This document shows positions 54,421-62,225 of a DNA stretch of 64,000 bases, in pieces. The stretch spans positions 58,225 through 122,224 of the forward strand of contig JACKBM010000013.1 of NCBI GenBank assembly GCA_020634575.1, read 5' to 3'. The DNA comes from Ardenticatenales bacterium (lineage in GTDB: Bacteria; Chloroflexota; Anaerolineae; Promineifilales; Promineifilaceae). The notes under the pieces were generated by a model. It searched no databases and was not told where the DNA came from. It worked only from the letters and a program-made list of their open reading frames with translations. Numbering within the stretch: the stretch's first letter is position 1; each line of letters opens with the position of its first letter. The position numbers and the translations under genes were made by a program.

Positions 54421-55908
54421 GTGGAATCTGAATTCATCGGCCGTCAATCGGAACTGACTCTTTTTGATGATCTCTGGAATAGCTCCCGGGCCGCCCTGGT
54501 TATCCTTTACGGTCGCCGCCGCGTCGGCAAGACCCGCCTGATGACCCATTGGCTGCGTGACCGGAGCAACCGGGGACTCTACTGGATGGCCGAGGCCACC
54601 TCAGCATTGGATCAGCTGCGCTCGTTTTCCCAGGCGCTGCATGATTTTGAGAACCCTGACCTCCCTGCCCCACTGGACCTCACCTTTCCCAACTGGGAAT
54701 ATGCCCTGCGCAAGGTGGCCCTCCTGGGCAAAGATGAGCGCATGGTGCTCTTCATGGATGAGTTCACCTACCTGCTGGACGTCAACCCGACTTTCGTCGG
54801 CATCTTCCAGAAGGTATGGGACCATTACCTCTCCAAATCCAATGTGATGATCGTGCTCTCGGGCTCACAAATGGGGATGATGCAGAAGCATCTGCTCTCC
54901 TACGACGCGCCGCTTTACGGTCGCTCCTCAGCGCAAATAAAGCTGGCGCCGCTCACCTTTGGCGTCACCAGCCGCTACTTCCCCGATTATGAAGCCAGCG
55001 AGCGCATCAAGATCTACGCCATTTGGGGCGGTATCCCCGCCTACTGGGAGCGGCTGGACCAGAATCTGACGGTCATGGAAAACGTGCAGCGACAGCTGCA
55101 GCCCTCCAACTCCTGGATGCTGGATGAGCCGCGCCTGCTGCTGCAGGATTTCATCACCGATCCCCACAACTATGTGGGCATCCTGCGGGCCATCGCCCGC
55201 GGGGACTGGACCTTCAGTGAAATCAGTGAGCGGACCGGTCTTTCTTCCGGTCACACCTCACGCTACCTGAGCATCATCCGCGACACCGGCTTTGTGGAGC
55301 GGGTGTTGCCGGTCAGCGATACCAACCCTGATTCCCGCCGCGGCCGCTATATCGTCGCGGACCCTTACCTCCGCTTCTACTACCGCTTCCTGGCCGCCCA
55401 CCAGACCAAACTGGCGATCGGGCAGCAGGAAGTGACGCTGGAAGAAATTGAAAGCGGCCTGGCCGAATTTATTGGCCACAACACCTGGCCGGAGCTGTGC
55501 CGCCGCTGGCTGCTGCTGGCCAGCGCCAAAAAGGAGATCCCCCTGCCCATCGAGGATGTTGGTGGGGAATGGCGACGCTCCTTTGCCATTGATGTGGTGG
55601 GGATGAATGAGATAGAGCGCTGCCTGGTCATGGGCGTCTGCCATTGGGGCGACGAACCGGCCGGTCCAGAACCACTCATCGAACTGGTGGAGAAAGTCAG
55701 CACTATCCTGCCCCGCAATACCGAAGATTGGCAGGTCTACTTCCTGGGCTTTGCCTCTGCCGGCTGGCAAGAGGCGGTGACCAGAGACCCGATGAAGCTC
55801 ATCGACGAGAACCGGGCTGGCCGCAACCGCAGCCGCTGGCAGGAAGTGGGCGTCAAGCTCCTGGATCTCAAGCAGGTCGATGCCGACCTGGATCGCTGGT
55901 CCATGTAA
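54421..55908 (+). CDS. DUF234-type AAA ATPase
   Basis: 495 aa from GTG 54421 (SD GAGG 7 nt upstream; a TTG at 54409 sits inside a repeat). The N-terminal P-loop has GRRRVGKTRL (Lys37) and Walker B MVLFMDEFTYL, plus a sensor-like VLSGSQMGMM. A winged helix (EISERTGLSSGHTSRYLSII) at about 260-310 is followed by a C-terminal DUF234 nuclease-like region with CRRWLLLASA and FAIDVVGMN. This family is common in archaea and some bacteria and is thought to be linked to mobile elements or defence. The repeats in front suggest it controls itself. Confidence 0.9.
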   Translation: MESEFIGRQSELTLFDDLWNSSRAALVILYGRRRVGKTRLMTHWLRDRSNRGLYWMAEATSALDQLRSFSQALHDFENPDLPAPLDLTFPNWEYALRKVALLGKDERMVLFMDEFTYLLDVNPTFVGIFQKVWDHYLSKSNVMIVLSGSQMGMMQKHLLSYDAPLYGRSSAQIKLAPLTFGVTSRYFPDYEASERIKIYAIWGGIPAYWERLDQNLTVMENVQRQLQPSNSWMLDEPRLLLQDFITDPHNYVGILRAIARGDWTFSEISERTGLSSGHTSRYLSIIRDTGFVERVLPVSDTNPDSRRGRYIVADPYLRFYYRFLAAHQTKLAIGQQEVTLEEIESGLAEFIGHNTWPELCRRWLLLASAKKEIPLPIEDVGGEWRRSFAIDVVGMNEIERCLVMGVCHWGDEPAGPEPLIELVEKVSTILPRNTEDWQVYFLGFASAGWQEAVTRDPMKLIDENRAGRNRSRWQEVGVKLLDLKQVDADLDRWSM

Positions 55909-55917
55909 AGAGATCGA

Positions 55918-55968
55918 GGTCAGGAATGAGGCCATGCCGCCAATGCTGGTATGACCTCATTCCTGACC
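55918..55968. repeat. Perfect 14-bp inverted repeat after the ATPase gene
   Basis: GGTCAGGAATGAGG (55918-55931) and its reverse complement (55955-55968) enclose 23 nt. It begins 10 nt after the stop. It is followed by A residues on the plus strand, so it is not a plain intrinsic terminator for the ATPase gene. Confidence 0.65.
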
Positions 55969-55972
55969 CCAT

Positions 55973-56007
55973 AAAAAAAGTCAGCCAGTGCGGCAACACG
56001 GGCTGAC
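55973..56007 (-). terminator. Minus-strand intrinsic terminator
   Basis: On the minus strand GTCAGCC (56007-56001) and GGCTGAC (55986-55980) form a stem with an inner GTG/CAC, followed directly by seven T residues (55979-55973). This is a textbook terminator for a leftward transcript, yet no clear minus-strand gene ends here. Confidence 0.6.
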
Positions 56008-56373
56008 GGGTCGGATGCAAGGCGCACCCGGGGCTACATTCGCTAACAGGATAGCAACCCCCAGACGCCTTGTCAAAACCAATCGATAAACGAACGGCGA
56101 GTTCTCACAACTATGCGAAGCGGCAACTTCGCCTGGTGATGGTTAAGGTCTGCTACCTGGCGCTGCGAACAGCATCTGGTTAGCTTCCCCTACCCTCATG
56201 ATGTGAACTCTATCGTTGTTTGTTTAGCTTGGGTGACGCAAGTTACCAGTTTAGAAGCGCCAGTTGCTTGCCGGTGTGACTATCACTGTCGTACCGGTCG
56301 GCCATGGCGTTGGCTTTAGGCCCGCACCTTCGGTGAATGGCGCCTAAATGCAAGATGGCCAGTGCGGCAACAC
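55984..56373. repeat. Duplicated 16-mer GCCAGTGCGGCAACAC
   Basis: The 16-mer occurs at 55984-55999 and 56358-56373, in direct orientation 374 bp apart. One copy is inside the terminator hairpin, the other inside the candidate micro-gene at 56243. The segment between could be an insertion flanked by a duplication. Confidence 0.5.
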
Positions 56374-56395
56374 TGACCATCGCTGCTTTATTCAT
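56243..56395 (-). CDS. Candidate 50-aa micro-protein with hydrophobic N-terminus
   Basis: Frame from ATG 56395 to the stop at 56243. It begins MNKAAMVSVAALAILHLGAI, with a hydrophobic stretch at 5-18, and then turns polar. Only a weak ribosome-binding site is seen. Support comes from the minus-strand terminator downstream at 55973-56007. It could equally be part of a non-coding transcript. Confidence 0.3.
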   Translation of the reverse strand: MNKAAMVSVAALAILHLGAIHRRCGPKANAMADRYDSDSHTGKQLALLNW

Positions 56396-56518
56396 CTCAT
56401 ACCGTCTGCGTGTGCGCCCACACCGCAAAAAGGCCCCTTTAATGGGGAGGGGGAGATTGTGTCTCCTGCCTGACGGTACCGGTAAAGGATAGCACGGCTT
56501 GAGGGGCAAGTCAACGCC

Positions 56519-57766
56519 GTGCGGTGTCGTGTGCCTCCGTCTGCAGCGCTGCTGGCGGCCAACCAGGCACTCCTGGCGCGCCGTCAGGCCAGCCCGGAGC
56601 AACGCCCGGCTCAGCCACCAGCTCAAGGCGACAACAGCAATCTCCCCTGGGTCACCGAACCCGGCTCTGCCATCGCCGCGATGCTGGCGCAGCCCGACCA
56701 TCTGGGCTGGGGGAGCGGTGTCGCTACCAGGGCAGTACGCCGGGCCTGGGCCCACCAGCAACGCAGACACCAGGAGACAACAACTGACCCCAAGCCCCCG
56801 GCGCCAGCAGCCGTACCATCGCCGGCGACCGCTCCAACTTCAGACATCCCCCAACCCACCGGCGAACTCCACCTTCTACCTGATCTGGCCCTGGCCATGC
56901 TCAAGCAGGATCTGGCTGCCCCGGGGCGACTCTGGTGGCTGCTACGGCATCTGGACCGTGACGGCCGGGGCTGGCATGAGCAGGGACGTATCCGCCGGCT
57001 CTTCACCAAAACTGCCTGGCGCTTCTGCGGCCGGCGGCAACTGGCCAACCTGCTGAAGGACGGCCAGGGCACCTTCTGGAGCTTTGGCCGCGGCCGCATC
57101 TGGCTCTTTTCAGCCGGGCGGGTCGCCCACAAGCTGGGCGTCGACCATGCCAGTTACCGGCCGGTGGCCGTACCCATTCAGGGGCTCCTGGGCAAGGTCG
57201 GCCTGGTCCGGGCCCATTTCTACGCCAGCTACCACAGCGCCCGAGCCAACGGAAACGGCGTGGGCATGCCGGTCGCCCGCGAAACCATCGCCGCCCTCAC
57301 CGGCGTCGAACCTCACGCTCAACGCGACTACGAAAATCGCCTTGGCCTTACCGTACAGACCAACATCGCGCTGGGCGAGGCAATTCAGCCCGGACCAGAA
57401 GGTGAGGCGCTGGCCCAGGAACGGGCCTGGCGGCACGGCCGGGCTTTATTTACGTTAGTGGATTATCAGGGGAAGCAAGGTGAAAAAGGGCATCGTTACC
57501 ACGCCTGGCAGCTACCCAACAGTTACGGAGCGCTACACGAAGCACAGAGCCGGGGCAAACGCCGGCGCGTCAATCGACAATTGATAGACCTGCAGGAAAA
57601 GGGTGCGGGGAACGATCGGGTCGGGCGTCGCTACTTTGCCAACGGCAAGCTGCTGGATCGCGCCCGTGGCCCCTTACATGTGGATAGATATTGTCCGACC
57701 GGCCGGTATGGACCCTACACAGGCGGCGGCCAGAGCTGGTCAGTCTGGTCAGAAGGGATAAATTAA
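56519..57766 (+). CDS. Rep-like winged-helix protein
   Basis: 415 aa from GTG 56519; the start is uncertain because the N-terminal 100 residues are Ala/Pro/Gln-rich and weakly constrained. Residues 115-330 are basic and contain two probable winged-helix segments (RQLANLLKDGQGTFWSFGRG and MPVARETIAALTGVEPHAQR, then DYENRLGL), as in plasmid replication initiators and related replicon proteins. The C-terminus is rich in Gly/Tyr/Trp. Its place directly before parA and the GTATAC repeats makes a replication role the best guess. A transcription factor is the alternative. Confidence 0.6.
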   Translation: MRCRVPPSAALLAANQALLARRQASPEQRPAQPPAQGDNSNLPWVTEPGSAIAAMLAQPDHLGWGSGVATRAVRRAWAHQQRRHQETTTDPKPPAPAAVPSPATAPTSDIPQPTGELHLLPDLALAMLKQDLAAPGRLWWLLRHLDRDGRGWHEQGRIRRLFTKTAWRFCGRRQLANLLKDGQGTFWSFGRGRIWLFSAGRVAHKLGVDHASYRPVAVPIQGLLGKVGLVRAHFYASYHSARANGNGVGMPVARETIAALTGVEPHAQRDYENRLGLTVQTNIALGEAIQPGPEGEALAQERAWRHGRALFTLVDYQGKQGEKGHRYHAWQLPNSYGALHEAQSRGKRRRVNRQLIDLQEKGAGNDRVGRRYFANGKLLDRARGPLHVDRYCPTGRYGPYTGGGQSWSVWSEGIN

Positions 57767-57901
57767 TAGTGGCAATAATTCCAAGGCATAATCAAGGGAT
57801 ATCTTTACATAGCCGCAGTCACTGTTCAGAACCACAGCCAACGACGTTATCTCGAGCGCACTTCGGAGAGGGCCCTTGGTACATTACCAGGGTTGCCAAA
57901 T

Positions 57902-57917
57902 GTATACGTTGTGGTAC
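57902..57917. repeat. GTATAC/TGGTAC repeat pair upstream of parA
   Basis: GTATAC (57902-57907) and TGGTAC (57912-57917) start 10 bp apart. They lie 12 nt before the parA ATG at 57929, where an autoregulatory operator of a partition operon is expected. Confidence 0.6.
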
Positions 57918-57928
57918 ATTAGTCGATT

Positions 57929-58672
57929 ATGACAAGAATTCTATCCGTTTCCCTGTCCAAAGGCGGTGTCGGCAAGACGACGACAGCCGTCAATCTGGCG
58001 GCGGCGCTGGCGATCAGTGGCCGCCAGGTTTTACTCATTGATACGGACACCCAGGCCCAGGCCGGCAAGTCGCTGGGCGTGCGGCCACAGCTAGGGCTGG
58101 CTGATTTCATGATGGGTCAGGCAAGCTTTGATGAGGCTATCGTCGAGGCGCGTCCCAATCTCCATCTGCTGGCTGGCGGCCACCGGTTGGCCGGGGTCAA
58201 GCAGGTCATCGCCGAGGCGGATATGCGCCAGGAAGAGACCCTGGCCGCCGCCCTGGGGCCCTATGTCGACCAATACCATTACGTCATCATCGACACTTCT
58301 CCGGGTTGGGATAACTTGCAGATCAATGTCCTCTTCTTTACCAATGAAGTGCTGACGCCGGTTAACCTTGAGGTCCTGAGCCTGGACGGCCTGATTGAGT
58401 TCAGCCGACGTATTGACGAGGTACGGCGCTACCACGATGTCAAGCTGCGCTATGTGCTGCCAACGGCGCTGGATCGGCGGGTGAAGCAAACGGATGAGAT
58501 CATGCCCCAGATTAAGCGGCATTTTGGCCAGGCGGTCTGCAAGCCGATTCGCTATAACGTTCGCTTAAGCGAGGCCCCGGCCCATGGGATGCACATCTTC
58601 GAATACGATCCGGGCAGTAACGGCGCTCGGGATTACATGGAACTGACGCGGAGGATAGTGGCTGATGAGTAA
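57929..58672 (+). CDS. parA: ParA-family partition ATPase
   Basis: 247 aa. The deviant Walker A motif SKGGVGKTTTAVNLA (Lys11 and Lys16) marks the ParA/MinD/Soj family. Walker A' (VLLIDTDTQAQAGKSL) and the VIIDTSPGWD segment follow. There is no N-terminal HTH, as in small plasmid-type ParA (type Ib) and chromosomal Soj. The gene overlaps its small partner by 8 nt and is flanked by GTATAC repeats. I infer a plasmid or integrative-element partition system. Confidence 0.92.
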   Translation: MTRILSVSLSKGGVGKTTTAVNLAAALAISGRQVLLIDTDTQAQAGKSLGVRPQLGLADFMMGQASFDEAIVEARPNLHLLAGGHRLAGVKQVIAEADMRQEETLAAALGPYVDQYHYVIIDTSPGWDNLQINVLFFTNEVLTPVNLEVLSLDGLIEFSRRIDEVRRYHDVKLRYVLPTALDRRVKQTDEIMPQIKRHFGQAVCKPIRYNVRLSEAPAHGMHIFEYDPGSNGARDYMELTRRIVADE

Positions 58673-59051
58673 ACGCAAAGAAATCCCCGATGTAATGAGC
58701 CAACTCCAGGGACTAACTCCGGCGCCGCCTCCTGCCCCGGTAGAGGAAGAGGTTGTCGAGCGGCCAGCCGCCCCACCCCGCCGTCCGGCCCGTGAAGCAG
58801 GCCGTTCACGCCCGCTGCCGAAAAACCGGACCCCGCGCAGCCGCCTGATCGGCCGGGCCACTTATGATATCGGTGCTGAACTCAAAGATGTCATTTACCA
58901 GGAATCCGTCGAGCTGGGGGTGCCTGCTTCTCAGCTAGCCAAATACCTGCTGCTCTACGCCTGGGATATGTACACGCGTGAAGAGATTCCTGCCCCTACC
59001 CTGCTGCGCAGTGACTCCCCCAAATTCCGCAATACTATCGACTTCGACTAA
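58665..59051 (+). CDS. Small ParB-like partner of ParA
   Basis: 128 aa. The ATG overlaps the parA stop region (ATGAGTAA). Residues 1-60 are Pro/Arg-rich and probably disordered, as in the N-terminal tails that stimulate ParA. Residues 65-110 (LIGRATYDIGAELKDVIYQE, VELGVPASQLAKYLLLYA) look like a ribbon-helix-helix or other small DNA-binding fold. Not a classical HTH ParB. It is a likely centromere-binding protein acting on the GTATAC repeats; this is inferred from operon order and repeats. Confidence 0.7.
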   Translation: MSKRKEIPDVMSQLQGLTPAPPPAPVEEEVVERPAAPPRRPAREAGRSRPLPKNRTPRSRLIGRATYDIGAELKDVIYQESVELGVPASQLAKYLLLYAWDMYTREEIPAPTLLRSDSPKFRNTIDFD

Positions 59052-59062
59052 TGTCTGCTAAC

Positions 59063-60379
59063 GTATACATTAGTAAACATTGATGTTGCCTTATTGTATA
59101 CGCTAGTATACGTAAGGGTCGAAATCAGGCGATCTGATGGCTGGCAGCGCCGGTGCGCGGCTCGGTGCTCATTTTGACAACACTACTGTTATGTTACGAG
59201 TTGGTAATTGGAAGAGCCACGAGCGTTCCCGGAAATCAGCCCAGAATGGCCAAATTAGCGTATTTATTCAATTTTTGACCAACTACCCATAAAGGACCCT
59301 GCCCAATTCTGGCGCGAATTTCAGGCCATGCCCAAAATTGGCTGTTGCGCCGGGCACCGGACCCCCCTACCCTCCCGCGCTTGATCCCCAATTATTATAG
59401 AATCACTGCATGGTATACGTTGTAATACGCTGACGTATACCAACGTATACACTATTCTACATAAATGCGACCCGTATAAGTGCCATAGGATGTGCTGGGA
59501 GGGTGGGGGGATCATGGGCGAAGCGTGAGCGTAACCGACCCGTTGGGCAGGTGATGAAGAAGGCGCAACCAGATCCCGTCATCGATTTTGCCTGCCATCC
59601 CGATCTACGGATCTACGCAAAAATGCCATGGCCAAATCCGCATCGCTACCAACAACTGTTCCTGGTAGAGTGGCACCGGCCTCTATTGGACCAATTTCGT
59701 TGAAAGATCGGGCGCTTCGGGGAGCCTGCTGGCGTGCGCTGGCAGCGGCCTGCATATCCGGTATCCCGACGACGGCCAGGTCGATATAGTCCATTTAAGT
59801 TTGCTTAGAAGGGCATGATCGACCAACGTATACGATGTGTGACATTGGGCGTGATACGGCTGGCGGCGTCCTGATGAATCATGGTCGTTCAGCGGCGCAA
59901 ACCAGCAATAAGCCTATCTCAAGCCTGCCGGAATCCATCATCAGACAGCTGTCGGCGGCCTGGGTTTCAATAGGTCACCCCGCTGTCCGGCCGGTGCGTT
60001 ATTGACCTTTGGTCATCGCAATGCGGGCAGATCACTTAATGGCACAATGGAGCCGTGTTGGGGAGCCGGATCTCCAGAAACTGGTCGTAAACGAGGTAGG
60101 AGTAAATATTGTCTCAAGTAGCCTGGCCTTTCTGTTGGTCCAACGTATACCAATGTATACTATGGCCTTGCTATGCTGTTGATATTCCAAAGTAGGGTAG
60201 GGGGGTATAGAACGAGAAGGCATGGCAGCGTTTTGCCTCATCCAGATTTCCAATAGAGGATTGGCAGTTGTGCCGACTTGCGGAACAGTATGATTTTCCT
60301 GGGTTATCAGCATCTTGACTGGCGCCCAGGGTCTTGATGCTTAGCCAGGCAATGGGGCTAAGCGTATACCAATGTATAC
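59063..60379. repeat. GTATAC repeats, mostly paired at 10-bp spacing
   Basis: Pairs start at 59063/59073 (second copy GTAAAC), 59096/59106, 59413/59423 (second degenerate, TAATAC), 59435/59445, 60145/60155 and 60364/60374, with a single copy at 59828. Within pairs the spacing is exactly 10 bp, one helical turn, often as CAACGTATACCAATGTATAC. This is the layout of a centromere or operator array for a small partition protein. No CRISPR-like spacers are present. Confidence 0.7.
59503..59818 (+). pseudogene. Possible frameshifted gene remnant
   Basis: One frame ends VEWHRPLLDQFR at 59703; the +1 frame, opened after a TAG near 59671, continues with GTGLYWTNFVERSGASGSLL and then HIRYPDDGQVDIVHLSLL to TGA 59816. 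Both halves look protein-like, which suggests a single broken gene. The family is not recognised. A random match cannot be excluded. Confidence 0.25.
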
Positions 60380-60755
60380 AATACTAGACAATGAGGTGGA
60401 TAGTAGCTCGACTCTGAGCAATATCGTCTTTATAGCAACAACTAGGGGGCATTGGAGGATGGCGGTCTGTTTGCATCCTGCGGATGGCAGTCTCAGCGTG
60501 CCTTGTCTGACCGGCGCGCAGTTTGGCCCAGCTGACCCTGTCAATGTAGAGCGAGCGCATCCTGCCATTTTCGTGAACCTGCCGCAACTGGATCGGCGGT
60601 CGCTTTTCAGGCACCAGGCTGAGGTTAAGCTGTATCGCGTAGTCGCACAACCTGGAAGCAGTTGTCCCCTCCAGTACGGCGCGCTCATTGAGATGGACCT
60701 GGACTGTTTTGTAACTTTTTGCCTGTGGCTGAATATTATTAACAGAGTAACCGAT
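59819..60755. other. Stretch with GTATAC repeats and no supported gene
   Basis: Open frames on both strands between 60341 and 60776 overlap each other without ribosome-binding sites or recognisable motifs. The only notable structures are three GTATAC sites listed above. The interval may be a decayed part of the replicon module. Confidence 0.45.
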
Positions 60756-61256
60756 ATGAACCGAGCGTCTTTCCACCAGTTGTATGTGCGTTATGCGTCG
60801 GATGTGTACCGATTTGCCCTGTGGCTGTCGGGCAACCCGGCTGAGGCTGATGACATTACCTCAGAAACGTTTGTGCGTGCCTGGGCAGGGCGCAGCAAAA
60901 TTCGCACAGAGACGGTGAAGGCGTATCTTTTCGCTATCGCCCGTAATCTGTTCTTGCAGCAGCAGCGGCAACAGAAGCGGCAGGTGGGGCTGGAACAGGC
61001 TGAAACCATCCCCGCAGCAGAGCGGCCGTCAGACATAGTTGAGCAGCGGCAAGGTTGGGAAGATCTGGCGCAGCAGCTACAACGTTTGCCAGAAAGCGAT
61101 CGGGCCGCCTTGATTTTACGCGCTCAATACCAGATGGCGTATGCTGAAATTGCCCGTGTGCTGAACATTTCGCTGTCGGCGGCGAAGGTAAAAGTGCATC
61201 GAGCCAGGCTTAAGTTAACGGCCATTCGCGCTGCCGAGGAGGCAACCAACCAATGA
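60756..61256 (+). CDS. ECF-type RNA polymerase sigma factor
   Basis: 166 aa from ATG 60756 (weak AGAG upstream); a longer frame to 60372 exists but adds only unconserved sequence. Residues 8-75 are sigma region 2 (FHQLYVRYASDVYRFALWLS, ADDITSETFVRAWAG, VKAYLFAIARNLFLQQQRQQ). Residues 110-160 are region 4 (LPESDRAALILRAQYQMAYA, EIARVLNISLSAAKVKVHRA). The anti-sigma gene begins within its last 4 nt. The regulon is unknown. Confidence 0.9.
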   Translation: MNRASFHQLYVRYASDVYRFALWLSGNPAEADDITSETFVRAWAGRSKIRTETVKAYLFAIARNLFLQQQRQQKRQVGLEQAETIPAAERPSDIVEQRQGWEDLAQQLQRLPESDRAALILRAQYQMAYAEIARVLNISLSAAKVKVHRARLKLTAIRAAEEATNQ

Positions 61257-61663
61257 AAATCACCCGTGATGTGATTGTGGATTTACTGCCACTTTATCTG
61301 GCCAATGAAGCGAGTGACGATACACGCTCCCTGGTAGAGGCCTATTTAGCAGACGATCCTGCTTTGACCAAACTGGTGGAGCAATCGAACCAGCAAAATT
61401 GGGAGGGCGATGTGCCTGTCCCGCTAGATAAGGAGCATGAAATGAAATCTTTTGAGAAAACCAGGCAGTTGTTGGTTCAGCAAAGAGTGCTGATGGGATT
61501 TGCCATTTTTTCGACACTGATGATTGTGGCTGTGCGTGGCGGTGAGGAGGGTATTCGCTGGCTTTGGCGCGACTTGCCCCAGGTCGGTTGGCTATTGATG
61601 TTTGTTTCATTTGTCTTTTGGGCGGCCTATTTCAATGTGACCTCTGCTCTCAATAAGGCGTGA
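61253..61663 (+). CDS. Membrane anti-sigma factor
   Basis: 136 aa. ATG 61253 overlaps the sigma stop (ATGA), the usual arrangement. The N-terminus (VIVDLLPLYLANEASDDTRS, LVEAYLADDPAL) resembles anti-sigma domains of the zf-HC2 type but lacks the Cys/His zinc ligands. Two membrane spans lie at about 78-95 and 107-128. It should hold the sigma factor at the membrane until a signal arrives. Confidence 0.8.
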   Translation: MKITRDVIVDLLPLYLANEASDDTRSLVEAYLADDPALTKLVEQSNQQNWEGDVPVPLDKEHEMKSFEKTRQLLVQQRVLMGFAIFSTLMIVAVRGGEEGIRWLWRDLPQVGWLLMFVSFVFWAAYFNVTSALNKA

Positions 61664-62225
61664 GCGATGCCAGAGTCACTGGACTCGAGAACCGGCTGAG
61701 GGGAGTGGCAGCCGCTATGGGTTCGACACAGTTGGCAGGTAGACGACGAACTGCTCGAATGTGGCGGCCACTGAGTGCTTCACTCATGGTTACCACGCAA
61801 ATAATTGTCCTCGGATATTCGTAGCTATATAGATATGTTAAGCTGATAGAGAGTTCGTATAGTGCGAAGAGGGTGATGGCTTTTTGTCCACCGGCCGGTA
61901 GGGTGGGGGTGGTGCACCGGCCGGTGGGGCCATCCAACCACCGCCAGTCACGAAGCCATCGGTGTCATAGACAATCATCAACTAGTAACTGGTCATGGCC
62001 GTCCCACCATCGTCGTCGCAGTGACCGATGACGATGGTGGGCGGCGCTCGCGGCCCGTTTCAAGTTCGTGCAGCAATTTTCGGGTGTCGCGCGATGGCAA
62101 CAAGAACTGTAGCCATCTGTTGAGCTAACCGCGCCACTTGACCAGGCAGATCGGGCTGGCAACGCATTGGGCGCGCTGGCTGGCTAGCCCTTGCTTCGGG
62201 GATGTCACACGGCTCTGCCCACAAC
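61664..62225. other. Gene-free interval with palindromes
   Basis: No supported gene in about 560 bp between the anti-sigma gene and the convergent membrane protein. It carries two ACCGGCCGGT copies 26 bp apart (61890 and 61916) and an 11-bp inverted repeat, CCACCATCGTC at 62004-62014 with its complement at 62030-62040, which may terminate one of the convergent genes. Confidence 0.5.

Noticed and set aside
55918..55968. 14-bp inverted repeat as terminator of the ATPase gene
   Set aside because: No T-run follows on the plus strand; the only T-run belongs to the neighbouring minus-strand hairpin.
59063..60379. GTATAC repeats as a CRISPR array
   Set aside because: Repeat units are only 6-10 bp, unevenly spaced, and there are no spacers of constant length or cas genes.
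60384..60776. 130-aa minus-strand frame before the sigma factor
   Set aside because: It overlaps an equally long plus frame, has no ribosome-binding site and shows no recognisable motif; a decayed gene is possible but cannot be supported.
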